Both the position numbers and the translations under genes were made by a program. Shown piece after piece: positions 63,594 to 64,000 of a stretch of 64,000 nucleotides of DNA. Every line of letters starts with the position of its first letter. The first letter of the stretch is position 1. The notes beneath the pieces are model-generated. The model searched no databases. It was not told where the DNA came from and saw nothing but the letters and a program-made list of their open reading frames with translations. Source of the DNA: Gammaproteobacteria bacterium (GTDB lineage Bacteria; Pseudomonadota; Gammaproteobacteria; Methylococcales; Methylomonadaceae); contig JAHJSQ010000098.1 of the NCBI GenBank assembly GCA_018830325.1, forward strand, positions 18,582 through 82,581. The letters run 5' to 3'.

Positions 63594-64000
63594 CAAAAAT
63601 GGCGGCTTGTTTGAGTAGACGGGATGATGAACATCAATATAAGTTGCCGATTACAGTGAAAGTTCGCAGATTGGGACTCTTTATCTAATTTTTCGATACG
63701 CAAAAGCTCAGCAATGAAATGACCGGTTCCGAACAGGGTTCGCTCGACCAACAGGTGTCGGCGGCAGGGCAGATTTTTGCTCCTGCAAAACCTGCATTCA
63801 ACCAACAGCTAAAAAGGGGTTAAAAAGGGGTCAGGTTCTGATGTATCCCCACAAAACGTTCGTTCCCATGCTCTGCGTGGGAATGCCGCTTTAGACGCTC
63901 TGCGTCGACTGCCGCGGGCAATTGGATTAAGAAACTGTAGAGAATGTCTGGTTGATCTTGTCGGGATTATCGACCTCTGGGGACGCAGAGCGTCCCGGGA
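63594..64000. repeat. Terminal spacer with family G and F repeat fragments
   Basis: No gene seen. AGGTGTCGGCGGCAGGGCAG and TTTTTGCTCCTGCAAAACC near 63754-63794 match the interior of the family G element. From about 63860 there are CTCTGCGTGGGAATGC and GACGCAGAGCGTCCCGG modules of the family F type, running to the window edge. Confidence 0.55.

Overview
The window looks like a chromosomal segment of a gammaproteobacterium with a moderate GC content. It most resembles a Methylococcales methanotroph of the Methylobacter/Methylotuvimicrobium kind. That placement is an inference from the combination of a second, Na+-type F1Fo ATPase (N-ATPase), several PEP-CTERM/VPLPA-CTERM proteins, an old-yellow-enzyme reductase, Lig E and dense intergenic repeats. 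No methane-oxidation gene or rRNA is present to confirm it. I found no tRNA, rRNA, CRISPR array, prophage or transposase gene.

Layout. 1-6.8 kb: the end of a SNF2 helicase, then a Wzz-like chain-length protein fused to a degenerate tyrosine-recombinase-like domain, a family 2 glycosyltransferase, a sterol-desaturase-family hydroxylase and a DUF6494 protein. 7.1-15.9 kb: a Fur-controlled heme locus (small protein, TonB-dependent receptor, small protein, VPLPA-CTERM protein, small protein, hmuS, hutZ, hmuTUV). 16-21.4 kb: a repeat-rich spacer with a 52-residue membrane protein, then dcd, mrp/apbC and a three-gene cluster of exported or hydrolase-like proteins. 21.6-30 kb: an HDOD protein and a PAS/sigma-54 activator, divergent from two PEP-CTERM genes; a Lon-family protease; and a third PEP-CTERM gene with the same operator and sigma-54 promoter. 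30.3-41.2 kb: an Aer-like receptor, an ene-reductase, mpl, a 1361-residue envelope protein, a deaminase and a Dabb protein. 41.6-50.6 kb: trkA-trkH and the complete N-ATPase operon atpDCQRBEFAG. 50.9-64 kb: a PAS protein with a CZB chemoreceptor, a glycine-zipper lipoprotein, ybbP-ybbA divergent from tesA, a GlcG/HbpS protein, an exported ATP-dependent DNA ligase, and a cstA / cory-CC-star / arsA-like triad.

How parts work together. The heme genes form an uptake route from outer-membrane receptor to periplasmic binding protein, ABC importer and cytoplasmic heme handling. The N-ATPase (Na+ export) sits next to Trk K+ uptake, which suggests joint control of Na+/K+ balance. The sigma-54 activator, a shared palindromic operator (TGACA-N4-TGTCA preceded by CCTGGCAGTC) and two -24/-12 promoters point to a small regulon for PEP-CTERM surface proteins.

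Intergenic DNA is packed with several families of short, transposase-free palindromic elements (MITE/REP-like, about 65-280 bp). They often lie between convergent genes. One, just after hmuV, is flanked by a 9-bp direct repeat. Several are mosaics of one another.
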